DNA of 5,975 nucleotides from Planctomycetaceae bacterium (GCA_029259875.1 JAJDEK010000322.1:1-5975), one strand, 5' to 3'; positions 1 through 5,975 are shown, counted from the stretch's first letter. A program made the numbers and translations. Notes: a model not told the origin generated them from the letters alone.

Positions 1-1
1 G

Positions 2-2524
2 GATACGTTACGCTGGCTCAAACAGGAAACAGATGTCTGGTTCGAAATCACGAATCTAGTCATTCCACAAGCCAACGATGGTGACAGCGAATTTCAACAA
101 ATGTGTGACTGGATTCTAAATGAAATTGGCGATGAAGTACCTCTTCATTTTTCCGCCTTTCATCCGGATTTCCGTATGCTCGATCGAGGAGCGACTCCTC
201 CCGAGACTCTGGTCCGCGCCAGAGACATTGCTCTGAAAGCAGGTCTCAAATATGTCTATACAGGAAATGTCAACGATGTAACGCGGCAGAGTACTTATTG
301 CCCCAATTGTCAGCAGACACTTATCGAACGCAACTGGTATCAATTGGGGAAATATGCTCTCAATCAAAACAATTGTGATTCTTGTGGTACTCAGATTGCC
401 GGTCATTTTGACGATCAACCAGGAACCTGGGGACAAAAGAGACTGCCCGTAAATATTCAAGAAGTTTTGACAAAGAATTCCCGCACTCACTCTCAAAAGA
501 TCGATCTTCAGAAAGGTTCTTCCACGATGCAGGGTAATATCTCGCCCCAAAACATTGAACTCAATACCGAGCACGAACAGAAACTGCTGCAGAAAGCGAC
601 TTCCGTTGTGGTGGGTACCACAACGAATAGCAGGCCCGAAGATGTCTCACTGGGTGAGTTAGAAGAGATGATTGTCAACGGTGCCTTTGTAAGTTTAAAG
701 CGACAAGGTCAATTGCGTTCCTGTTGTGGAACCTTTGGACAACCGGCGCCACTCGGGCAGGCATTGCAACAAGCGGCAATTCGTGCTGCCAAAGATGACC
801 CCCGTTTTCCTCCGATTTCTTCCAGTGAATTATCTCAACTCGATCTGGAAGTCTGGCTGTTATCCGAACTGGAAGAAGTCCAGGAACAAGGGACAAACCG
901 GATCAATGCGGTCACTGTTGGCCTGCATGGCTTGCAGATTCATGCGCAGGGACGCAGTGGTTTATTACTGCCTGGCGTTCCCATCGATCACGGATGGGAA
1001 GCAGAAGAGTTCCTTAATCAAACCTGTATTAAAGCAGGTCTCCCCCCCACAGCATGGAAAGAACAGGAAACCAAATTATTTCGGTATCAAGGAGTTTCCT
1101 GCTCAGCAAAGTTATCAGAGATGAGTTCAGAGCCCGTCGAAATTCCCATGCAGCAAATTTTGGGACCACGCGAATTTGCTCAATATCTTCAATACATACA
1201 GTCGACGATTGAAGCCTTAATGAAAGGACAAGTTCCCTCTTACTACTGTCCCGCCGTTTCAGATGCCAATATTCAGGGAGTCGCGTTGTTATTGACGGAA
1301 ACGGAATCAGACAAAGAGCTTGTTCTATCAAAGTGGACACTGAAACAATCGTTTCCTATGCAATCAACGGTTTTCTCGCTCTGTCAACAACTGGCTCAAA
1401 TTGTGACACAACAAAACCTTCGTGCGGGTGAGTTTCAGATCAAACTAGTTCTTGCGACAGACCCAGCGATGCACGGAACTGTTGAAAAAGTGGATTTCTC
1501 AAATTTTGATTTCAAGAATCGTAGTTTATTGCTGATAGAAGGACAGAAAACAGGCTGGTTCTTCGAACGCGAAATGGAAGCAGTGCAGTTAGTTGAGCAA
1601 GCACAACAGGCATCAGGAGTAACTCAACCGGAATCTGCCCAAGTCTTCAGCCTGGCGGTACAGACGGCTGCGACTCGTTTTCAAATCGTCAATCGGCCTC
1701 GCGCAGAATTGGGACCAGAAACCAGGCCGACCGGCGTCGCAGGTACATTTTATCCTTCGGATCCAGGTACTGTCGAAGCACAACTGGATGACTTATTCCA
1801 TGAAGCAGGAAAGCCAGAACGCTGGGCTGCAGCGATGGTCCCTCACGCTGGTTGGATGTATTCTGGAAAAATCGCCGCAGATGTATTAAAACGGATTGAA
1901 TTACCATCCACAATTATCGTCATTGGCCCGAAACACACTCGTGCGGGAGTCGAATGGGCGGTCGCCCCTCATCAGATATGGGAACTGCCAAATGGAAATC
2001 TCAAATCAGACGTCGATCTGGCTAAAAAGCTGGTTGAACATATTCCCGGTCTGGAACTGGATGCGGTAGCTCATCAAAAAGAACACGCAATTGAAGTCGA
2101 ATTGCCGTTAATTAAACGTTTGGCTCCCGATGCGCATGTCGTGGGAATCGCCATTGGTGGTGGTAACTTGAATCGCTGCGAACAATTTGCTGAAGGGTTA
2201 GCCAATGTCATTCAGGAATTAGATGAGCCACCTCTCTTGCTAATTTCCAGCGATATGAACCACTTTGGGACAGATGAGGAAAACCGTCGATTAGATGAAC
2301 TGGCTTTAGAGAAGATGATTGCTCTGGATCCTGAAGGATTACTCAAAACAGTGAATGAACAACATATTTCTATGTGTGGCGTCTTGCCTGCTGTCATTGT
2401 GATGAAAACATTGCAAAAAATGGGCAATCTGAGACATATAGAACAAGTTGCTTATGCAACTTCCGGGGATATTACGGGAGATCGATCGCGTGTCGTCGGT
2501 TACGCAGGCCTCTTGATGAACTAA
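2..2524 (+). CDS. AmmeMemoRadiSam fusion protein: radical SAM (C-terminal part) + AMMECR1 + unassigned domain + MEMO; 5' end outside window
   Basis: The reading frame is open from base 2, so the start codon and the CxxxCxxC cluster of the radical SAM domain lie upstream; 840 residues are visible. Residues 1-150 match the end of the AmmeMemoRadiSam radical SAM enzyme: WFEITNLVIPQAND, then HFSAFHPDFRMLD, YVYTGNVND, and a four-cysteine pair CPNC (100-103) and CDSC (125-128) that probably binds a metal. Residues about 187-368 are AMMECR1 (system protein A), with LRSCCG at 238-243, DPRFPPIS, and LLLPGVPIDHGW followed by KAGLPP. Residues about 373-573 match nothing I can name. Residues 574-840 are MEMO (system protein B), with metal-site candidates His615 (PHAG), His645 (GPKH), His754 (SSDMNH) and Cys792 (MCG), plus EHAIEVELPLI. 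Family knowledge: the three proteins usually come from adjacent genes; MEMO resembles class III extradiol dioxygenases and human MEMO1 binds metal; the prokaryotic system's reaction is, to my knowledge, unknown. The protein is probably cytosolic, with no signal or membrane segment visible. The domain calls are firm; the function is not. Confidence 0.93.
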   Translation, partial: DTLRWLKQETDVWFEITNLVIPQANDGDSEFQQMCDWILNEIGDEVPLHFSAFHPDFRMLDRGATPPETLVRARDIALKAGLKYVYTGNVNDVTRQSTYCPNCQQTLIERNWYQLGKYALNQNNCDSCGTQIAGHFDDQPGTWGQKRLPVNIQEVLTKNSRTHSQKIDLQKGSSTMQGNISPQNIELNTEHEQKLLQKATSVVVGTTTNSRPEDVSLGELEEMIVNGAFVSLKRQGQLRSCCGTFGQPAPLGQALQQAAIRAAKDDPRFPPISSSELSQLDLEVWLLSELEEVQEQGTNRINAVTVGLHGLQIHAQGRSGLLLPGVPIDHGWEAEEFLNQTCIKAGLPPTAWKEQETKLFRYQGVSCSAKLSEMSSEPVEIPMQQILGPREFAQYLQYIQSTIEALMKGQVPSYYCPAVSDANIQGVALLLTETESDKELVLSKWTLKQSFPMQSTVFSLCQQLAQIVTQQNLRAGEFQIKLVLATDPAMHGTVEKVDFSNFDFKNRSLLLIEGQKTGWFFEREMEAVQLVEQAQQASGVTQPESAQVFSLAVQTAATRFQIVNRPRAELGPETRPTGVAGTFYPSDPGTVEAQLDDLFHEAGKPERWAAAMVPHAGWMYSGKIAADVLKRIELPSTIIVIGPKHTRAGVEWAVAPHQIWELPNGNLKSDVDLAKKLVEHIPGLELDAVAHQKEHAIEVELPLIKRLAPDAHVVGIAIGGGNLNRCEQFAEGLANVIQELDEPPLLLISSDMNHFGTDEENRRLDELALEKMIALDPEGLLKTVNEQHISMCGVLPAVIVMKTLQKMGNLRHIEQVAYATSGDITGDRSRVVGYAGLLMN
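1118..1720 (+). other. Unassigned ~200-residue domain between AMMECR1 and MEMO; possible degenerate AMMECR1-like repeat
   Basis: This segment (residues 373-573 of the visible protein) separates two well-defined domains. It is too long and too well structured for a linker: it has a helical start (REFAQYLQYIQSTIEALMKG), a strand-like GVALLLTE, a helix SLCQQLAQIVTQQNL, then KLVLATDPAMHGTVEKVD, RSLLLIEGQKTGWFFE and a final QVFSLAVQT. The second half can be laid by eye on the end of the preceding AMMECR1 domain: RSLLLIEGQKTGW against RSGLLLPGVPIDHGW, each followed by an acidic helix, then an AG/SG turn with PP or QP, then an aromatic strand. The LRxCxG signature is absent. Duplication with decay is inference; an independent planctomycete-specific domain is the alternative. 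Confidence 0.5.
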
Positions 2525-2600
2525 TTCAAGCCATTATTGAGCTTCAGACGTGATTCAAGAGAATTACAAAAATTGATGATGACCAATTCCTATGTTTTCT

Positions 2601-2630
2601 ACTAAAATCCCGACACTGTCAGTTTTTAGT
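2601..2630. repeat. AT-rich nested inverted repeat between the AmmeMemoRadiSam gene and the thioredoxin-like gene
   Basis: ACTAAAA (2601-2607) pairs with TTTTAGT (2624-2630), and inside it GAC (2612-2614) pairs with GTC (2618-2620) around a 3-base loop. It lies 76 bases after the upstream stop and 41 bases before the downstream start. It could be a weak terminator, an operator or a leader structure. The stem is A/T-rich with asymmetric internal loops, so chance is a real possibility. The rest of the 147-base gap (2525-2671) shows no ORF and no well-spaced sigma-70 promoter pair. Confidence 0.3.
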
Positions 2631-2658
2631 TGTTTAAAGTATGCGTGCCAGCGGAATC

Positions 2659-2662
2659 GGAG
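2659..2662 (+). promoter_or_regulatory. Ribosome binding site deciding the start of the thioredoxin-like gene
   Basis: GGAG lies 9 bases upstream of ATG at 2672. This start places a positively charged n-region and hydrophobic core right at the N-terminus, as a signal peptide needs. The frame stays open upstream to a TTG at 2630, but that start would add 14 hydrophilic residues before the signal peptide and overlaps the inverted repeat, so ATG 2672 is preferred. Confidence 0.6.
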
Positions 2663-2671
2663 CCTCGTGAT

Positions 2672-4585
2672 ATGTCTATTGGTCGAATCTCATTTTTTAC
2701 AGTATTCGCGTTTCTCATTTCTCTTTCCGACTCATTGTCGGCAGCGGATGCCCCGTCTGTAGAGTTGGCACTAACGTTCAAGCCAATTCAGAAAGACGTC
2801 GAAATTGAAATCCCGGCTAAGTCGGATTATGGCCGTTGTAAGGTCGAAGTTGAGCAAGGCAAAAAGAGTTCGGGATGGATTGTCTATGGTCCGAATGGAC
2901 AGATATTAAGACGTTTCGTTGATACTAACGGCGATAATGTTGTCGATCAGTGGCGATACTACAATCGCGGTCTGGAAGTATACCGCGATATCGATTCCAA
3001 CTTTAATAACAAAGTAGATAGCTCGCGCTGGATGAATCTAGCGGGAACACGTTGGGGCCTTGATAACGATGAAAATGGCGAGATCGATGAATGGAAAATG
3101 ATCTCAGCCGAAGAAGTCACCAAAGTCGCGGTTGCTGCCTTAGCAAAGAATGACGCGAATGCATTCAAAACGCTGATGATCACTGATGAAGAGCTTTCCC
3201 AATCAGGAATCAAAAATCCCTTTTCAGATAAAATTCGTGAATCTGTGAAGGGGTCTAAGCAAGGCCTGTCTACAATGCTTTCCAAAACCAAAATGATTAC
3301 TCCTGATACGATTTGGGTTCGCTTCGATGGTTCCATGCCCGGATTGATTCCGGCTGACGACAGTAAAACAGATAAAGACTTACATGTCTTCGAAAATGTG
3401 ATGGCCATTGTTGATACCAAGGGTAAAAGTGGCTTAATTCAATTTGGCGAGCTAATCCGAGTCGGAAGTAACTGGAGACTGACTCAGGTTCCCCTCCCAA
3501 TTGAAGGGGAATCGATGCAGGTAACCGAAGGTGGAATCCTGATGCAACCGGTCGCCGGAAACTCCGCCCTGCCCACCAATTCGACAGTCGGACTTTCCAA
3601 AGAGATGCAGTCATTATTGGATGAACTACAAAAGCTGGACCAAAACAGTCCCACCCCAGAAAAAGGCCCCAAGGCGATTTCAAAATACAACGCAGATCGT
3701 GTTGTGATCATTGAGAAACTGATTGCCGCCTCCAAAAATGAAGACGAACGTGCACAGTGGATCCGACAGATGGTAGATGGTCTGGCGGCAGCCGTCCAAA
3801 CAGTTGGTTATCGAGATGGGTTAAAACAGTTACAGAAGATTAGAGACGAGCTCCAGAAAAAATCTCAGGACCGGGATTTGGTGGCTTATGTCACTTACCG
3901 TACTTTGCTGGCTGATTACAGTTCACAGTTACAATCAACACAAAGTGATAAACTCCGCGATGTACAAGGCTGGTGGCTGAGTCAGTTAGAAGACTTTATC
4001 AAGAAATATCCGAATTCAGACGATTCAGCAGAAGCCATGTTACAATTGGCGGTCACGCAGGAGTTCAGCGGGAAAGTAGCCGAATCCAAAAAATGGTACA
4101 CCAAGCTGGTGGAAAATCATGGGACTTCGGAGGCCGGTACACGGGGCGCGGGTGCGTTACGTCGCATGAATCTACCAGGCAAAGAACTCGAATTAGCGGG
4201 AACCTCGTTGGCAGGAGGCAGTATTGATGCCAAGCAGTATCGTGGTAAAGCGCTGCTGGTTATTTTCTGGTCGAGTTGGTGTAAACCATGCACAGAAGAT
4301 CTGCCGCAAATTCAGGAAATTTATAAGAAATACCATAGTCAGGGATTTGATGTGTTGGGAGTTAATCTCGATGCAACAGCAGGTTTGGCTGAAAAATACA
4401 TCAAACAGCACAAGATTACCTGGGCTCATATTCATGAACAGGGTGGGCTGGAAAGCGCTCCCGCTCGTGATTTTGGAGTCATCTCTCTGCCAACAATGTT
4501 CTTGGTCGATAAATCCGGTAAGGTTGTCAACCGAAGTACGACCGTGTCAGATCTCAAAAAAGCACTACCTGGCCTATTGAAATAA
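2672..4585 (+). CDS. Exported TlpA-like thioredoxin-fold protein with N-terminal calcium-loop-like repeats
   Basis: The protein has 637 residues. Residues 1-25 form a signal peptide: Arg5, hydrophobic core FFTVFAFLISL at 7-17, likely cleavage near LSA-AD at 24-26. Residues 84-141 hold three acidic loops of the form DxNx[DN]xxxD followed by Trp. Residues 142-290 are an unassigned mixed region. Residues 308-500 are mostly helical, with a TPR-like pair around 439-499 (FIKKYPNSDDSAEAMLQLA, then KKWYTKLVEN). Residues 498-637 are a TlpA/ResA/AhpC-TSA type thioredoxin domain: VIFWSSWCKPC with Cys537 and Cys540, DVLGVNLD, and the cis-Pro loop LPT (Pro607) before MFLVDKSGKVV. Family knowledge: TlpA-like proteins reduce disulfides outside the cytoplasm, for example on cytochrome c or its assembly factors. 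Here no cytochrome gene is nearby and the substrate is unknown. The start is set by GGAG plus the signal peptide. No lipobox cysteine follows the signal peptide, so it is probably soluble periplasmic. The gene converges on the HisA-like gene with a 7-base gap. Confidence 0.9.
   Translation: MSIGRISFFTVFAFLISLSDSLSAADAPSVELALTFKPIQKDVEIEIPAKSDYGRCKVEVEQGKKSSGWIVYGPNGQILRRFVDTNGDNVVDQWRYYNRGLEVYRDIDSNFNNKVDSSRWMNLAGTRWGLDNDENGEIDEWKMISAEEVTKVAVAALAKNDANAFKTLMITDEELSQSGIKNPFSDKIRESVKGSKQGLSTMLSKTKMITPDTIWVRFDGSMPGLIPADDSKTDKDLHVFENVMAIVDTKGKSGLIQFGELIRVGSNWRLTQVPLPIEGESMQVTEGGILMQPVAGNSALPTNSTVGLSKEMQSLLDELQKLDQNSPTPEKGPKAISKYNADRVVIIEKLIAASKNEDERAQWIRQMVDGLAAAVQTVGYRDGLKQLQKIRDELQKKSQDRDLVAYVTYRTLLADYSSQLQSTQSDKLRDVQGWWLSQLEDFIKKYPNSDDSAEAMLQLAVTQEFSGKVAESKKWYTKLVENHGTSEAGTRGAGALRRMNLPGKELELAGTSLAGGSIDAKQYRGKALLVIFWSSWCKPCTEDLPQIQEIYKKYHSQGFDVLGVNLDATAGLAEKYIKQHKITWAHIHEQGGLESAPARDFGVISLPTMFLVDKSGKVVNRSTTVSDLKKALPGLLK
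2921..3094 (+). repeat. Three EF-hand/dockerin-like acidic loops encoded in tandem
   Basis: Within the exported protein, loop 1 is DTNGDNVVDQW (bases 2921-2953), loop 2 is DSNFNNKVDSSRW (2993-3031) and loop 3 is DNDENGEIDEW (3062-3094). Each has acidic or amide residues at loop positions 1, 3 and 5, an aliphatic at 8, Asp at 9 and a Trp shortly after. Known EF-hand and dockerin loops bind calcium with this spacing. Loops 1 and 3 are near-canonical; loop 2 has Phe and Asn around the position usually held by Gly and Asn at position 5. The repeats are at protein level only; the DNA is not repetitive. Calcium binding is inference. Confidence 0.65.
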
Positions 4586-4592
4586 ACATTGG

Positions 4593-5336
4593 TCACAACA
4601 GGGAGAGAACCGCTTCTCTCCCGATTCGACCATCGTGTAATGCAGACGCAACCAGGACCGCATCCGCACCAAATTCTGCCTGCGCGATGAGATCATCTTG
4701 GTTTTGAATCCCTCCGCCGGTAATTAATTGCAGTTCCGGATAGTGACTTCGTAAAGTGCGACAGAGTTCCTCTGTTCCCGTTCCCCTCCCTGTCCCGACT
4801 TGTGCCAGATCCAGCAAGATCATTTGCTGGATTCCCTGCCTGATGCTCAACTCTGCGATTTCCAACGGATCTTTGATTAACGCAAACTCGTTCTGAGGTG
4901 CATCGCTGACGAGGGGCTTCCCCTGTTTCAGATCAAGACTAAACACAGTCTGTTGCGCCCCCCACTGCTCAACCAGTTGACCCAACTCTTGTGGTGCAAC
5001 CAACGTTTCCAGACCAGCCACAAGAGAAATCCCTGACATTGAAGCGAGTGGTTGGCCACCAACGGCACGTCGCAGACCACAGTCCAGCAGAAAGGTGAAC
5101 CCTTCATCAAGCAAACTTTGGTAAAGATTCAGATTAAGTTTTTCATGCAAAATTGCATCCAGATCAGCAACATAGAATTCAGAGATTTGAAACTCATCGC
5201 GTAAGGCACGTGCGATATCAATCGGCTGACTGGACGCTGTCAAACGACTCTGAATTGGTTGATAAGTGTCTCGTTGACCGGCGACCCCGCGAACGACCGT
5301 TTGATTGAGAATGTCCAGAACAGGGAGAATTTTCAT
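4593..5336 (-). CDS. HisA/HisF-related TIM-barrel protein (HisA paralogue, COG1411/TIGR00734-like)
   Basis: The protein has 247 residues, the usual length for HisA/HisF-fold enzymes. Family features: LPVLDIL with Asp8 on strand 1 (a catalytic position in HisA), YVADLDAI at 55-62, TVFSLDLKQGKP with Asp135, LLDLAQVGTGRGTG at 174-187, the second phosphate loop GGGIQNQDDL (207-215), and GADAVLVASALHDGRI (223-238), matching the HisA end. It departs from HisA proper: the first phosphate loop, normally GGGIR, reads DCGLR (85-89), and YQPIQSRLTASSQP (25-38) replaces the usual substrate-side segment. It is therefore better called a HisA-related protein than the histidine enzyme. From memory, such paralogues occur in methanogens and in bacteria with tetrahydromethanopterin C1 genes, including planctomycetes; a role in that cofactor's biosynthesis is only a suggestion, with no such genes here. 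ATG 5334-5336 is the start, without a clear Shine-Dalgarno. It is divergent from the GNAT gene and convergent with the thioredoxin-like gene. True hisA is the main alternative. Confidence 0.85.
   Translation of the reverse strand: MKILPVLDILNQTVVRGVAGQRDTYQPIQSRLTASSQPIDIARALRDEFQISEFYVADLDAILHEKLNLNLYQSLLDEGFTFLLDCGLRRAVGGQPLASMSGISLVAGLETLVAPQELGQLVEQWGAQQTVFSLDLKQGKPLVSDAPQNEFALIKDPLEIAELSIRQGIQQMILLDLAQVGTGRGTGTEELCRTLRSHYPELQLITGGGIQNQDDLIAQAEFGADAVLVASALHDGRIGREAVLSLL
4601..4622. terminator. Perfect 9-bp hairpin at the convergent gene junction, possible terminator without U-tract
   Basis: GGGAGAGAA (4601-4609) is followed by a 4-base loop and its exact complement TTCTCTCCC (4614-4622). 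GGTC (4591-4594) and GACC (4628-4631) can extend the structure as an outer stem. It starts 15 bases after the stop of the thioredoxin-like gene, a typical terminator position for that transcript, but also encodes the last residues of the HisA-like protein on the other strand. No T-run follows it on either strand, so it may be a Rho-assisted terminator or a 3'-end stabiliser rather than a classical intrinsic terminator. Confidence 0.5.
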
Positions 5337-5355
5337 TGATCGATTTTCGTATCAA
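5336..5355 (-). promoter_or_regulatory. Inverted repeat abutting the start codon of the HisA-like gene
   Basis: On the + strand TTGATCGA (5336-5343) and TCGTATCAA (5347-5355) pair over 8 bp with one bulged T and a 3-base loop. In the HisA-like mRNA this sits immediately before, and touches, the ATG, in the place of a Shine-Dalgarno sequence. It could be an operator or a leader hairpin that limits translation. The evidence is sequence symmetry only. Confidence 0.3.
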
Positions 5356-5522
5356 GCCCAAAGTTGATTCATGAGTGCAAGTAGAAATTAAAGAAGGTTT
5401 GATCGTCTTTGGAACGAGTGACTCCCCTATTCCTGACTCTCTGATTAAAATAGCAGTTTTAGAATAGAATTTGGATCTCTCTCACACACAAATTTATCTC
5501 ATTCAAGCATAAAGACAAGCCG
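5337..5522. other. Divergent intergenic region, 186 bases, presumed to hold both promoters
   Basis: It separates the HisA-like gene (-) from the GNAT gene (+), so both 5' ends face it. On the + strand, -10-like hexamers TAAAAT (5446-5451) and TAGAAT (5465-5470) are visible, but neither has a convincing -35 at 16-18 bases, so no promoter is called. It is AT-rich relative to the flanking genes, and no small ORF or RNA gene was seen. Confidence 0.35.
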
Positions 5523-5975
5523 ATGGAACTATTCGAAGCAGATCTGACAAACGCACAACATGCCAGCGCGGTCGTATTTTTGTTGAACAGTTATGCATCC
5601 AGTCCCGAAGGAGGCGGAAAGCCTCTACAAGACGAGGTGCAACAAAATCTTGCCAGCGCATTACAGAAGCGGCCTGAAGCCGTCGTTGTATTAGCATTTG
5701 AAGACGAAGAACCTGTCGGATTGGCAATTTGTATGGAAGGCTTTTCAACATTTTCCTGCAAACCATTAATGAATATTCATGATGTGTTTGTCACAGAAAC
5801 CTTTCGAGGACAAGGGGTGTCGCGACGATTATTCGAACGTGTCGAAACCATTGCCAAAGCACGGGGATGTTGTAAACTCACTTTGGAAGTCTTGGAAGGA
5901 AATCAAGTTGCGCAAGCCGCTTATTCAAAATTTGGATTCTCCGGCTATGAACTCGACCCACAAATGGGGCGGGCA
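5523..5975 (+). CDS. GNAT-family N-acetyltransferase, 3' end cut by the window
   Basis: The frame is open from ATG 5523 to the last base, giving 151 residues. It has the GNAT layout: N-terminal helix, YASSPEGGGKPL (24-35), strand VVVLAFEDEEPVGLAIC (54-70), EGFSTF then NIHDVFV (84-90), the acetyl-CoA pyrophosphate loop RGQGVS (95-100, motif A form R/QxxGxG/A), the following helix RRLFERVETIAKARGC, then KLTLEVLEGNQVAQAAYSKFGF (118-139) with Tyr134 where many GNATs keep a general-acid Tyr. Only a short tail should be missing: relatives end roughly ten residues after the DPxxGRA seen at 145-151. The acceptor (amine, amino acid or protein) cannot be told. It is probably cytosolic. There is no clear Shine-Dalgarno; no other ATG or GTG is in frame nearby and the N-terminus looks complete. 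It is probably transcribed alone from the divergent gap. Confidence 0.9.
   Translation, partial: MELFEADLTNAQHASAVVFLLNSYASSPEGGGKPLQDEVQQNLASALQKRPEAVVVLAFEDEEPVGLAICMEGFSTFSCKPLMNIHDVFVTETFRGQGVSRRLFERVETIAKARGCCKLTLEVLEGNQVAQAAYSKFGFSGYELDPQMGRA

Noticed and set aside
116..574. A 152-codon minus-strand frame inside the AmmeMemoRadiSam gene
   Set aside because: It is antisense to conserved radical SAM sequence, shows no family motif and has no plausible upstream signals.
101..2524. ATG at 101 as the true start of the AmmeMemoRadiSam gene
   Set aside because: The frame is open upstream to base 2 and encodes WFEITNLVIPQAND, conserved in the radical SAM family, so the Met is internal.
2630..2671. 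TTG start at 2630 that would lengthen the thioredoxin-like protein by 14 residues
   Set aside because: It overlaps the inverted repeat and puts a hydrophilic stretch before the signal peptide; ATG 2672 has GGAG at a good distance and starts the signal peptide directly.
2959..3735. Three overlapping minus-strand frames within the thioredoxin-like gene
   Set aside because: They overlap each other and the real gene, have no recognisable domains, and the plus frame is continuous from signal peptide to thioredoxin fold.
4224..4580. A 118-codon plus-strand frame inside the thioredoxin domain
   Set aside because: It is frame-shifted relative to the CKPC thioredoxin coding sequence and carries no motif of its own.
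5446..5470. TAAAAT and TAGAAT as -10 boxes for the GNAT gene
   Set aside because: No matching -35 hexamer is found at 16-18 bases, and such hexamers are expected by chance in an AT-rich gap.
5503..5766. An 87-codon minus-strand frame opposite the GNAT gene
   Set aside because: It lies antisense to a well-supported GNAT domain, its protein has no recognisable motif, and it looks like a shadow of that gene's codon pattern.

Overview
The window carries four protein-coding genes, two of them cut by the window edges. The likely host is a planctomycete. The reasons are the fused AmmeMemoRadiSam protein, the large secreted thioredoxin-fold protein with calcium-loop-like repeats, the HisA-related (not HisA) protein of a type I associate with archaea and H4MPT-using bacteria, the weak or absent Shine-Dalgarno sequences and the middling GC content. 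A Gimesia-like genus would fit, but that is inference; no rRNA or taxonomic marker is present.

Layout. Bases 2-2524 (+) hold the 3' part of one long gene. It encodes the C-terminal end of a radical SAM enzyme, then an AMMECR1 domain, an unassigned domain of about 200 residues, and a MEMO domain. All three members of the widely conserved but functionally unsolved AmmeMemoRadiSam set are therefore in one polypeptide. After a 147-base gap with an AT-rich inverted repeat, bases 2672-4585 (+) encode an exported protein with three EF-hand/dockerin-like acidic loops, a helical middle and a C-terminal TlpA-type thioredoxin domain with a CKPC active site. Bases 4593-5336 (-) encode a HisA/HisF-superfamily TIM barrel and converge on the previous gene with only 7 bases between the stop codons. 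A perfect 9-bp hairpin lies at this junction. A 186-base divergent gap follows, and bases 5523-5975 (+) encode a GNAT acetyltransferase that runs off the window just before its expected end.

How they work together. No obvious shared pathway joins the four genes. The first two are co-directional but separated by 147 bases, and the HisA-like and GNAT genes are divergent, so this looks like a chromosomal housekeeping neighbourhood rather than a mobile or defence island. I saw no transposase, tRNA, CRISPR array or phage gene. The most interesting content is the AmmeMemoRadiSam fusion, with its extra internal domain that may be a degenerate second AMMECR1 unit, and the HisA-like paralogue.
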